A stretch of 54,952 nt of DNA from an uncultured Odoribacter sp. (GTDB lineage: Bacteria; Bacteroidota; Bacteroidia; Bacteroidales; Marinifilaceae): the NCBI GenBank assembly GCA_910588375.1, contig CAJUQA010000021.1, forward strand, positions 1 to 54,952. The letters run 5' to 3'. The notes under the pieces were generated by a model, which saw nothing but the letters and a program-made list of their open reading frames with translations, was not told where the DNA came from and did no database searches. Each line of letters begins with the position of its first letter. Position 1 is the first letter of the stretch. Positions 43,519 to 51,737 of this stretch are shown piece by piece. Both the position numbers and the translations under genes were made by a program.

Positions 43519-45702
43519 CTACAACAAACTGATGGTACAAGTCACGCCGGCCATTACAATAGCCACCATACTCATCAGTTTAATCAATATATTCAGACTC
43601 GGGCCAGAAGTATCTTTAAAAGGATCCCCCACCGTATCTCCGATAACCGTTGCTTTATGACAATCGGAGCCTTTACCGCCCAAATGTCCTTCCTCCACAT
43701 ATTTCTTGGCATTATCCCACGCTCCGCCCGAATTAGCCATAAAAATAGCCAATACGAATCCGGAACCCAAACCGCCGGCCAACAATCCCATTACGCCGGA
43801 AACACCGAACAACAAACCGGTACAGATAGGAATAACAATCGCCAGCAAAGAAGGAAACAGCATCTCCCTTTGTGCCCCGCGGGTAGAAATTTCCACACAA
43901 CGGGCATAATCCGGCTCTGCCTTACCCTCCATGATGCCTTTGATTTCCCGGAACTGCCGTCTCACTTCATTCACCATCTTCTGGGCTGCACGTCCCACGG
44001 CATTCATTGTCAATCCACAGAATAAGAAAGCCATCATCGAACCGATGAACACTCCCGCCAATACTCTCGGATTCATCAAGTTGACATCATAATAAGTCAT
44101 CATATCCTTCAACGTAGCCGTCGTTGTCTCTACCATCTCGTCACCGACCTGCAAGGTCGTCTCACCCAAACGAATAAGCCCGATTTTAATTTCTTCGATA
44201 TAAGACGCCAGCAAAGCCAATCCTGTCAAGGCTGCCGAACCGATGGCAAATCCTTTTCCGGTGGCTGCCGTCGTATTTCCCAAAGCATCCAAAGCGTCCG
44301 TCCGCTGCCGCACTTCACTGCCCAACTCGCTCATCTCCGCATTTCCTCCTGCATTATCGGCAATAGGGCCGTAAGCATCCGTCGCCAAGGTAATACCTAA
44401 CGTAGAAAGCATTCCCACAGCGGCAATTCCGACACCGTATAATCCCATCGACATATTTCCCATATCAAATCCGGCTGCAAAAAGGTAAGCCAGTATAATT
44501 CCAGCTACAATGGTAATCACCGGAATCGCGGTTGAAATCATTCCCGTACCGATACCCTTGATAATAACGGTTGCAGGTCCTGTTTCCGCACTCTTGGCAA
44601 TATCCTGTGTCGGTTTATAGGCATGAGACGTATAATGTTCCGTAGCCTTACCTATAATGATTCCGGTCAATAATCCCGTAATCACCGAAGCGCAAATCCA
44701 ATAACTCAATCCGAGCAAATGAATCACCAGGAAACTGGCACCTATAATCAACAAAGAACTGGTATTGATACCTCTGTCCAATGCCCTCAACAACTGCAAC
44801 TGGGAAGCCCCTTCCTTTGTCTTCACCATAAATATACCCAACAACGAAAGGATGACACCGAAAGCGGCTATCAGCATCGGGGCTAAAATGGCATTAAACT
44901 GTATTTCGGGAGTTGCAGCAAACGCAGCAGCCCCCAAAGCTGCGGTAGCCAATACGGAACCGCAATAAGATTCATACAGGTCTGCTCCCATACCGGCCAC
45001 ATCACCGACATTATCTCCTACATTATCGGCAATCGTCGCCGGATTGCGGGGATCGTCTTCCGGAATACCGGCTTCCACTTTACCCACCAAATCGGCTCCG
45101 ACATCCGCAGCTTTCGTAAAAATACCGCCTCCCACACGGGCAAACAACGCCTGCGTGGAAGCTCCCATACCAAAAGTCAGCATCGTGGTTGTAATCATGA
45201 TAGCCTTTTGAGAAGCACTGGCTTCCTCCACAAAATAATCCAGAACCAGCCACCACAATGAAATATCCAACAAAGCCAAACCGACCACAACCAATCCCAT
45301 CACAGCCCCTGAACGAAAAGCGATTTTCAACCCGTCATTCATACTTCTGCGGGCGGCATTTGCCGTACGAGCCGAAGCATACGTTGCTGTTTTCATTCCG
45401 ATAAATCCGGCCAATCCGGAGAAAAAACCTCCGGTCAGAAAAGCAAACCACACCCATTCGTTCTGTAACCCGGGGCCATAAGCCATCCAGGCAAAGAATA
45501 CACACAAAACAAGGAAAACAATCCCGACAATCTTGTACTGCTGCTTCAAATAAGCCATAGCTCCCTTACGCACATGACCGGCAATACGTTTCATCGTATC
45601 TGTTCCCTCTGATTCTTTCATCATTCCCCGAAAAAACAATCCGGCAAAAACCAAAGCTATCACCGAACAAACGGGAACTAACCAAAATAACTGATTCAAC
45701 AT
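43519..45702 (-). CDS. hppA: Membrane-bound ion-translocating pyrophosphatase, potassium-dependent type
   Basis: A 727-residue integral membrane enzyme with about 16 helices that couples pyrophosphate hydrolysis to H+ or Na+ export. The catalytic segments are DVGADLVGKVEAGIPEDDPRNPATIADNVGDNVGD split over about residues 195-230, DAYGPIADNAGGNAEM near 445 and the C-terminal GDTVGDPFKDTSGPS. The segment GNTTAATGKG has Ala at the position that is Lys in potassium-independent enzymes, so it should need K+. Whether it pumps Na+ or H+ needs a closer look at the membrane Glu positions. It lies 28 bp after the META lipoprotein gene. Confidence 0.94.
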   Translation of the reverse strand: MLNQLFWLVPVCSVIALVFAGLFFRGMMKESEGTDTMKRIAGHVRKGAMAYLKQQYKIVGIVFLVLCVFFAWMAYGPGLQNEWVWFAFLTGGFFSGLAGFIGMKTATYASARTANAARRSMNDGLKIAFRSGAVMGLVVVGLALLDISLWWLVLDYFVEEASASQKAIMITTTMLTFGMGASTQALFARVGGGIFTKAADVGADLVGKVEAGIPEDDPRNPATIADNVGDNVGDVAGMGADLYESYCGSVLATAALGAAAFAATPEIQFNAILAPMLIAAFGVILSLLGIFMVKTKEGASQLQLLRALDRGINTSSLLIIGASFLVIHLLGLSYWICASVITGLLTGIIIGKATEHYTSHAYKPTQDIAKSAETGPATVIIKGIGTGMISTAIPVITIVAGIILAYLFAAGFDMGNMSMGLYGVGIAAVGMLSTLGITLATDAYGPIADNAGGNAEMSELGSEVRQRTDALDALGNTTAATGKGFAIGSAALTGLALLASYIEEIKIGLIRLGETTLQVGDEMVETTTATLKDMMTYYDVNLMNPRVLAGVFIGSMMAFLFCGLTMNAVGRAAQKMVNEVRRQFREIKGIMEGKAEPDYARCVEISTRGAQREMLFPSLLAIVIPICTGLLFGVSGVMGLLAGGLGSGFVLAIFMANSGGAWDNAKKYVEEGHLGGKGSDCHKATVIGDTVGDPFKDTSGPSLNILIKLMSMVAIVMAGVTCTISLL

Positions 45703-45730
45703 ACTTTAAATTTTAAATTCCAATATTCAC

Positions 45731-46183
45731 TTATAATGTATCCTGTACACCCACGGGAGTTGTATCAACCAAACCATACAACAAGACCAGTTTACCGGTA
45801 CCATCCATCAGTTTGAGTTCTTTTTCCCGTATCGTATACTCTTTCACCTCTGTCAAAGATTTCAGATAAGCATCTTCAAAAGCCATATTCGGGCAATACA
45901 TCATGGTAGCTCCACCAGGTTTAATCGTTATCTTTCCTCCTTTTTCCACACCATACGTACCGAAAAAGCGATTACAACCCGCTGAACCATACACTGCCGT
46001 ACTATCCGTAAAAAGCAACGTCGGCAATTGCTCCGGATTTTTCACTACCGAATCCGCTTTCGTCATACTTTTTAATTCCCATTCATGTCCGGTAAGAGCG
46101 ACCGCAGTCTGTTCTTTCGGAGCATTCTTACAACCCACTGCTGCCAACAACAGCGCCATAATCATCCATTGAAATTTTTTCAT
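45731..46183 (-). CDS. META/HslJ-domain lipoprotein
   Basis: A 150-residue lipoprotein with a signal ending in AAVGC near residue 18. The META domain follows from about residue 28: LTGHEWELKSM, then GSAGCNRFFGTYGVEKGGKITI, a pattern typical of HslJ-like proteins, and the MMYCPNMAFEDAYLKSL segment. E. coli HslJ affects heat-shock and novobiocin tolerance, but the molecular role of the domain is unknown. It sits between rimO (23 bp) and hppA (28 bp) on the same strand. Confidence 0.85.
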   Translation of the reverse strand: MKKFQWMIMALLLAAVGCKNAPKEQTAVALTGHEWELKSMTKADSVVKNPEQLPTLLFTDSTAVYGSAGCNRFFGTYGVEKGGKITIKPGGATMMYCPNMAFEDAYLKSLTEVKEYTIREKELKLMDGTGKLVLLYGLVDTTPVGVQDTL

Positions 46184-46206
46184 AATTTTCTATTTATTAT
46201 AATTGT

Positions 46207-47514
46207 TTATTCCGCGGAAGTCTCTTTTGCGATACTTCCATACAAATCATATTCATCAGCCCCGGTTATCCTGACCCAGTAAAAATTACCAATTTGCAAA
46301 TCCGTTGCCCCTTCAATCAGCACTTCCGGATCCACTTCCGGAGAATCGTGTTCCGTCCGTCCCACATAATAATTTTCCTCCTTACGGTCAACCAGAACCT
46401 TAAACACATTTCCTATTAACGAATTATTCAGCTTTTCGGATACAGCCGCCTGCAATTCCATAATTTTTTCCGCCCTTTGACGCTTGACATCCTCCGGTAC
46501 ATTATCTTCATAATGCAAATCGCAATAAGTATCCTCTTCATGTGAATAAGGAAAAACACCCAAGCGTTCAAACTTCATCCGCTCCACAAATTCACACAAT
46601 TCCGTAAAGTCCTCCTCCGTCTCTCCCGGATGTCCCGTCATCAATGTCGTGCGAAGAAAAATACCGGGCACCTCCTTCCGGATTTTCTCCACCAGCTCGA
46701 CAGTTTTCCGCTTATCTATCCCCCTTCGCATCATTTTCAGCATATGATCACTGCAATGCTGCAAGGCTATATCCAAATATTTGCATACATTGTCCCGCTC
46801 CCGCATAACTTTCAGAAGCTCCACCGGAAAGGCTGCCGGATAAGCATAATGAAGCTTTATCCATTCCACACCGGGAATATCCGAAATGCGTTCAATCAAC
46901 TCAGCCAACTTATTTCCTCCATACAAATCCGTACCGTAATAAGTCAAATCCTGCGCTATCACCAACAGCTCTTTCACCCCGTGCTTTACCAACTCCCGGC
47001 ATTCCTCCAGAATCTCTTCCATCGCCCTCGATTGATATTTGCCCGTCATAATGGGGATGGCGCAATACGAACAAGTCCGGTTACACCCTTCCGCTATTTT
47101 CAAATAAGCATAATGTCCGGGAGTTGTCAGCTGCCGCTGATGCCGGAGAGCCTCCTCATAAGGATGTCCCAAAGCCGCCAATATCCCTTTCCAGTCAAAT
47201 TTACCGAAAAAAGCATCCACTTCCGGAATTTCCGTCTTCAGGTCATCCCCGTAACGCTGCGAAAGGCACCCCATCACCAACAACTTTTTCACAATCCCCG
47301 CCTTTTTTCTCTCCACCTGCTCCAAAATCGTATTCACCGACTCTTCCTTGGCATCTCCGATAAAACCGCAGGTATTAACCACCACCACTTCGGCATCCGA
47401 ATTTTCCGCATCCGTTTCTATCCGGTACCCGGCATGAGCCAATTGCTTCAGCAGCAACTCCGAATCCACCAGATTTTTGGAGCATCCCAAGCTAATAACA
47501 TTAACTTTCTTCAT
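46207..47514 (-). CDS. rimO: Ribosomal protein S12 methylthiotransferase RimO
   Basis: A 435-residue radical SAM enzyme that adds a methylthio group to an Asp of ribosomal protein S12. The N-terminal UPF0004 domain begins VNVISLGCSKNLVDSE, with further cluster Cys in VVNTCGF and VMGCLSQRYG. The radical SAM cluster CNRTCSYC is near residue 145. The C-terminal TRAM domain lies at about 365-430. The start at ATG 47514 is chosen over the GTG one codon upstream. It is the first gene of a probable rimO-META-hppA unit. Confidence 0.94.
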   Translation of the reverse strand: MKKVNVISLGCSKNLVDSELLLKQLAHAGYRIETDAENSDAEVVVVNTCGFIGDAKEESVNTILEQVERKKAGIVKKLLVMGCLSQRYGDDLKTEIPEVDAFFGKFDWKGILAALGHPYEEALRHQRQLTTPGHYAYLKIAEGCNRTCSYCAIPIMTGKYQSRAMEEILEECRELVKHGVKELLVIAQDLTYYGTDLYGGNKLAELIERISDIPGVEWIKLHYAYPAAFPVELLKVMRERDNVCKYLDIALQHCSDHMLKMMRRGIDKRKTVELVEKIRKEVPGIFLRTTLMTGHPGETEEDFTELCEFVERMKFERLGVFPYSHEEDTYCDLHYEDNVPEDVKRQRAEKIMELQAAVSEKLNNSLIGNVFKVLVDRKEENYYVGRTEHDSPEVDPEVLIEGATDLQIGNFYWVRITGADEYDLYGSIAKETSAE

Positions 47515-47530
47515 CACTTTTTAAATTCGC

Positions 47531-47566
47531 GCGGCAAAGATAACGAAAAAAGGTATCTTTGCGCGC
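47531..47566. promoter_or_regulatory. Divergent symmetric promoters of rimO and ygiQ
   Basis: GCAAAGATA at 47534-47542 and TATCTTTGC at 47554-47562 are exact reverse complements, 11 bases apart, and each contains a TAnnTTTG -7 element facing outward. The flanking GCGCG/CGCGC bases extend the symmetry. The leader for ygiQ would be about 24 bases. Confidence 0.7.
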
Positions 47567-47590
47567 AAGGATCAAAAGAAACACACGGGC

Positions 47591-49414
47591 ATGTCAGACA
47601 ATTATTCTTGGTTACCGACCTCTGTAAAAGAAATTCGTGAAAGAGGATGGGAAAATCCGGACGTAATCCTCTTTTCGGGAGATGCCTACGTCGACCACCC
47701 TTCTTTCGGTGCGGCGGTCATCGGCAGATTGCTGGAATCCCTCGGGTTGAAAGTAGCCATCGTTCCCCAACCCAACTGGCGGGACGACTTACGCGATTTC
47801 AGGAAATTGGGACGTCCCAACCTGTTTTTCGGTGTCAGTGCCGGATGCATGGATTCTATGGTCAACCATTATACCGCCGCAAAAAGAAAAAGGTCGAATG
47901 ATGCCTACACTCCCGACGGGAAAGCCGGGGCACGCCCCGATATGCCGACACTTGTCTATACAAAAATCCTGAAAGAACTCTATCCCGACATACCTGTCAT
48001 CATCGGCGGCATCGAAGCTTCTTTACGCCGTTTTTCACATTACGATTACTGGAAGGACCAACTGAAACCCTCCATCCTGTACGAAAGCGGTGCTGACATG
48101 CTGATATACGGAATGGGGGAAAAACCGCTGACCGACCTGTGCAAATACCTCAAACAAGGAATCCCTTTCCATCGGCTCACCAATATACCCCAGACCTGCG
48201 TCCTGAGGAAAAAAGACGAAACATATGCCACCAATAAAAAATGGCAGGTCATTCATCTCTATTCCCACGAAGAATGCCTGGCGGACAAACAAAAACATGC
48301 CCGCAATTTCCGGCACATCGAAGAAGAATCAAACAGTCTGAACGCAGCCTTATTAATACAACCTATTGAAGACCGACTTCTCATCGTCAATCCACCGTAT
48401 GCCCCCATGACCACGCGCGAGATAGACGCGGTCTATGCCTTACCCTTCACCCGATTGCCCCATCCCCGGTATAAAGGGAAAGAAATTCCTGCCTACAATA
48501 TGATACGACACTCCGTCACTCTCCACCGGGGATGTTTCGGAGGATGCGCCTTTTGTACCATTTCCGCCCACCAGGGAAAATTCATCGCTTCCCGTTCCGA
48601 AAAATCTATTTTGGAAGAAATCGGAAAAATCACCCGGATGCCCGACTTCAAAGGAACCATCTCCGATTTGGGAGGTCCATCTGCCAACATGTATGCCCTG
48701 GGAGGTAAAAATCCCGCCTTATGCAGCCGGTGTAAAAGAGCCTCCTGCGCTTTTCCCACCCTATGCAAAAACCTGAATACCGACCACTCCCGCTTGCTGG
48801 AAATATACAACAAAGCCCGGAATACAGATAAAGTAAAACATTGCTTTATCGGGTCCGGCATACGGTATGACCTTTGCCTGCACGACACACACGACAAACG
48901 GATCAACCGGACGAATGCAGAATATTTAAGAACAGTCATAAGCCACCATGTCTCCGGACATTTCAAAGTGGCCCCCGAACACTCGGCCAACCATGTACTC
49001 CGTCTGATGCGGAAACCTCCGTTCAGCTTGTTCCAGCAACTCAAACAACTGTTTGATGCCATCAACCGGCAGAACGGACTGAACCAACAGATTGTACCTT
49101 ATTTCATTTCCTCCCATCCGGGATGCCGCCCGGAAGATATGGCCGAACTGGCAGTGGCCACCAAACAACTGGATTTCCGGCTGGAACAGGTACAGGATTT
49201 TACCCCCACTCCCATGACACTGGCGACGACAATGTATTATACCGGATACCACCCGTATTCTCTAGAAAAAATCACTTCCGCCAGAAATGAAAAAGACAAA
49301 AAACTCCAAAACATGTTCTTCTTCTGGTATAAAAAAGAATATACCTCTATTATAAAATCCTGCCTGAACCATCTCAAACGTCCCGACCTCATAAAGAAAC
49401 TTTATAGCAGATAA
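47591..49414 (+). CDS. YgiQ family radical SAM protein
   Basis: A 607-residue radical SAM protein. The N-terminal region (about 15-120) resembles a B12-binding-like domain with DVILFSGDAYVDHPSFG. The radical SAM cluster is C315, C319 and C322 (CFGGCAFC). A Cys-rich segment CSRCKRASCAFPTLCKN at about 380-395 may bind a second cluster. The C-terminal HPGCRPEDM and VQDFTPTPMT motifs are typical for the family. The reaction is unknown; E. coli YgiQ is uncharacterised. It is monocistronic, next to rimO. Confidence 0.9.
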   Translation: MSDNYSWLPTSVKEIRERGWENPDVILFSGDAYVDHPSFGAAVIGRLLESLGLKVAIVPQPNWRDDLRDFRKLGRPNLFFGVSAGCMDSMVNHYTAAKRKRSNDAYTPDGKAGARPDMPTLVYTKILKELYPDIPVIIGGIEASLRRFSHYDYWKDQLKPSILYESGADMLIYGMGEKPLTDLCKYLKQGIPFHRLTNIPQTCVLRKKDETYATNKKWQVIHLYSHEECLADKQKHARNFRHIEEESNSLNAALLIQPIEDRLLIVNPPYAPMTTREIDAVYALPFTRLPHPRYKGKEIPAYNMIRHSVTLHRGCFGGCAFCTISAHQGKFIASRSEKSILEEIGKITRMPDFKGTISDLGGPSANMYALGGKNPALCSRCKRASCAFPTLCKNLNTDHSRLLEIYNKARNTDKVKHCFIGSGIRYDLCLHDTHDKRINRTNAEYLRTVISHHVSGHFKVAPEHSANHVLRLMRKPPFSLFQQLKQLFDAINRQNGLNQQIVPYFISSHPGCRPEDMAELAVATKQLDFRLEQVQDFTPTPMTLATTMYYTGYHPYSLEKITSARNEKDKKLQNMFFFWYKKEYTSIIKSCLNHLKRPDLIKKLYSR

Positions 49415-49467
49415 ATGAAAAAAGAATAAAATTCAGTACAAAGTTTTAATATCTCAATCCGAATCAC

Positions 49468-49475
49468 TAATTTTG
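49468..49475 (+). promoter_or_regulatory. -7 element of the TPR-TlpA operon
   Basis: TAATTTTG matches TAnnTTTG and lies about 30 bases before the ATG at 49510. Confidence 0.6.
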
Positions 49476-49509
49476 GACGGATTATGAGTTTGAAAATAAT
49501 ATGTACCTT

Positions 49510-50214
49510 ATGAAATACGGATTGTTGATTTTCATTCTGGTTCTGCTGGCTTCCTGCAACAACAAAGTCAAACAGAATAACAAGAGGGGGTTGGAATACA
49601 TGAAACAGGGATTATATGATCAAGCCATCGTTGAATTCAATAATGCACTGATACAGGATAACGTCTGGTTTCCGGCTTACTACAACCGGGCTGTATGTTA
49701 TGCCAATACCAAACGATACAGGGAAGCGCTGAACGATTTCAATTATCTTCTGACCAACTTCCCGGATCATGCCCTCTCCTATTTCAACCGGGGGGTGGTA
49801 TATGAAAACATCGGTATCTACTCCAGTGCCATCAAGGACTATTCACAGACCATCAACCTGCGTCCCGATTTTGTCACCGCCTACCATTACCGCGGGATAG
49901 CCCGCTTCTACATGAAAGATTACGACGGCGCCCTGATCGATTACAACCGGGCCATGGAATTAGGGCTGAAAGAAACGGGACTCTACTTCAACCGCGGTGT
50001 AATCATGCAGATTAAAGGCGATCTGAACGCCGCCATCCAGGACTATACCGAAGCTATCAATGTAGACCCCTCCAATGCAAAATCCTATTACAACCGGGCT
50101 ATCGCCAAGATGGCCATGAACCGCTCGGACGAGGCTCTCAAGGATTTGCAGATAGCCTCCAAACTGGGACTTCAAAAAGCCGATAAAGTCATAAACACTC
50201 ATTTCAGATATTAA
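49510..50214 (+). CDS. TPR-repeat lipoprotein
   Basis: A 234-residue lipoprotein with a signal ending in LLASC at about residue 16 and at least five tetratricopeptide repeats from residue 25 onward (for example NRAVCYANTKRYREALNDF and YFNRGVVYENIGIYSSAI). TPR proteins mediate protein-protein contacts, and this one is anchored in the envelope. ATG 49510 is preferred over 49501 because it gives a normal lipoprotein signal. It precedes the TlpA-like gene by 5 bp, so the two are co-transcribed. Confidence 0.85.
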   Translation: MKYGLLIFILVLLASCNNKVKQNNKRGLEYMKQGLYDQAIVEFNNALIQDNVWFPAYYNRAVCYANTKRYREALNDFNYLLTNFPDHALSYFNRGVVYENIGIYSSAIKDYSQTINLRPDFVTAYHYRGIARFYMKDYDGALIDYNRAMELGLKETGLYFNRGVIMQIKGDLNAAIQDYTEAINVDPSNAKSYYNRAIAKMAMNRSDEALKDLQIASKLGLQKADKVINTHFRY

Positions 50215-50219
50215 AACCA

Positions 50220-51671
50220 ATGAAAAAATTCTTTTTTCCACTGATGCTTTGCCTCTTGCTCTCAATAGCGGACAAAGCAGACGCCCAGGGCTATAATATC
50301 AAAATCACGGTCGACAAAATGCCCGGCAAAAACATCATATTGGCCAACTATTTCGAAGGTAAGGTATATGCCGTCGATACAGCCCATTTAGATAATAAAG
50401 GAGTAGGATACTTCAAGGACAGCAAAAAGAAACTGGCCCGGGGAATGTACCTCCTGCTTTTCTCCAACAGCAACTATTTCGATCTTATCATGGGCGACAC
50501 GCAGAATTTCAGTATCAAAAGCGATACACTCGACGTGCTCAACCACATTGAGTTCGAAGGTTCTCCCGAAAATACGGCATTCCGGGACTTCCAGCGTTTC
50601 ATGGTTGAACAGAACCAAAAAAGCAAAACCATCCGGGAAGAATACGATAAAGACCCGAACAAGGAAAAAGAAGACGTAAAGAAAGCCTATACTGCCCGTT
50701 TCGAGCAGGCCGACAAAGAAGTGAGAGCCTACATTGCACAGATGATAAAGAAATACCCCAACTCGGCCTTGGCAACCTTTGCCAACTTTACCCTTTCGCC
50801 CGAAATCCCCGATTTCTCCCAAACCGTTCCCGAAAATACGAAAGACAGGGACATGGAAATACGCCGTCAGGCATACTTCTACAGCAAAAAACATTACTGG
50901 GATTACACCAATTTCGCGGACAGCACATTAATCCGTACACCGATTTTCAAAAGCAAACTGGACGATTATTTCAAGAATATGGTCATGGTTCATCCGGACT
51001 CCCTCTATCTCTCCTGTGTGGAAATCTTAGAGAAATCACGTCCCTGCAAACCGATGTTCCGCTACCTGATGAACTATTGTTTAGTCTACACATTCGACAA
51101 TAAAATCATGGGCATGGACGAAGCCTTTGTCAAATTAGGACACCATTATTACGTGAGCGGCATCGTGGACTGGTTAGACAAGGAACAGATGAAAAAAATC
51201 ACCGATGAAGTGTATAAACGCCAATACAATCTTTTGAATCACCAGGCCATCGACCTCAAACTGCCTTCTCTGGAAGGGAATTGGGTCAGTCTGCATGAAA
51301 CCAAGGCACCCTTCATTCTGCTGGTATTCTGGGAACCCAATTGCGGCCATTGCAAGAAACAAGTGCCGTTGGCCAAGAAAGAAATATTCGAACGGTTCGC
51401 TCCTCACGGTCTGAAAGTCTTTGCCGTAAACACTCACACGAACAAAAAAGAATGGGAAGACTTTGTGGAAAAACACGAACTCTTCGACTTCATCAACTGC
51501 TGGGACCCCAACCGTCAGTCTAACTATTGGACCATCTACAACGTCTTCTCCACCCCTGTCATGTACATTCTGGATAAAGACAAAAAAATCATTGCCAAAA
51601 ACTTAGCTGTAGACCAAATGGTGGATTTACTGAAAAGAGAATACGAAAAACAGGGAATAAAAATCAAGTAA
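50220..51671 (+). CDS. Thioredoxin/TlpA-like protein with DUF4369-like N-terminus
   Basis: A 483-residue periplasmic thiol protein. A signal peptide ends near residue 23 (DAQG). The first domain (about 25-125), with a beta pattern NIKITVDKMPGKNIILANYF, resembles DUF4369 and is followed by a helical region to about 330, possibly DUF5106. The C-terminal thioredoxin fold has FWEPNCGHCKKQVP with redox Cys C375 and C378 and the cis-Pro segment STPVMYILD. It likely reduces or oxidises exported proteins, perhaps in haem or cytochrome maturation. It shares an operon with the TPR lipoprotein. Confidence 0.88.
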   Translation: MKKFFFPLMLCLLLSIADKADAQGYNIKITVDKMPGKNIILANYFEGKVYAVDTAHLDNKGVGYFKDSKKKLARGMYLLLFSNSNYFDLIMGDTQNFSIKSDTLDVLNHIEFEGSPENTAFRDFQRFMVEQNQKSKTIREEYDKDPNKEKEDVKKAYTARFEQADKEVRAYIAQMIKKYPNSALATFANFTLSPEIPDFSQTVPENTKDRDMEIRRQAYFYSKKHYWDYTNFADSTLIRTPIFKSKLDDYFKNMVMVHPDSLYLSCVEILEKSRPCKPMFRYLMNYCLVYTFDNKIMGMDEAFVKLGHHYYVSGIVDWLDKEQMKKITDEVYKRQYNLLNHQAIDLKLPSLEGNWVSLHETKAPFILLVFWEPNCGHCKKQVPLAKKEIFERFAPHGLKVFAVNTHTNKKEWEDFVEKHELFDFINCWDPNRQSNYWTIYNVFSTPVMYILDKDKKIIAKNLAVDQMVDLLKREYEKQGIKIK

Positions 51672-51680
51672 GAAAGAATT

Positions 51681-51713
51681 AAAAAGGTTGAAAGGAATGC
51701 TTTCAACCTTTTT
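51681..51713. terminator. Bidirectional terminator after the TlpA-like gene
   Basis: AAAAAGGTTGAAAG (51681-51694) pairs perfectly with CTTTCAACCTTTTT (51700-51713) around GAATG. It serves both the plus-strand operon and the convergent surface protein gene. Confidence 0.9.
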
Positions 51714-51737
51714 AATTTTTTTCACTTCTTCAACTTT

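Noticed and set aside
46630..47640. 336-codon open frame opposite rimO
   Set aside because: It runs antisense to the clear radical SAM motifs of rimO and has a His/Gln/Leu-rich composition typical of a shadow frame.
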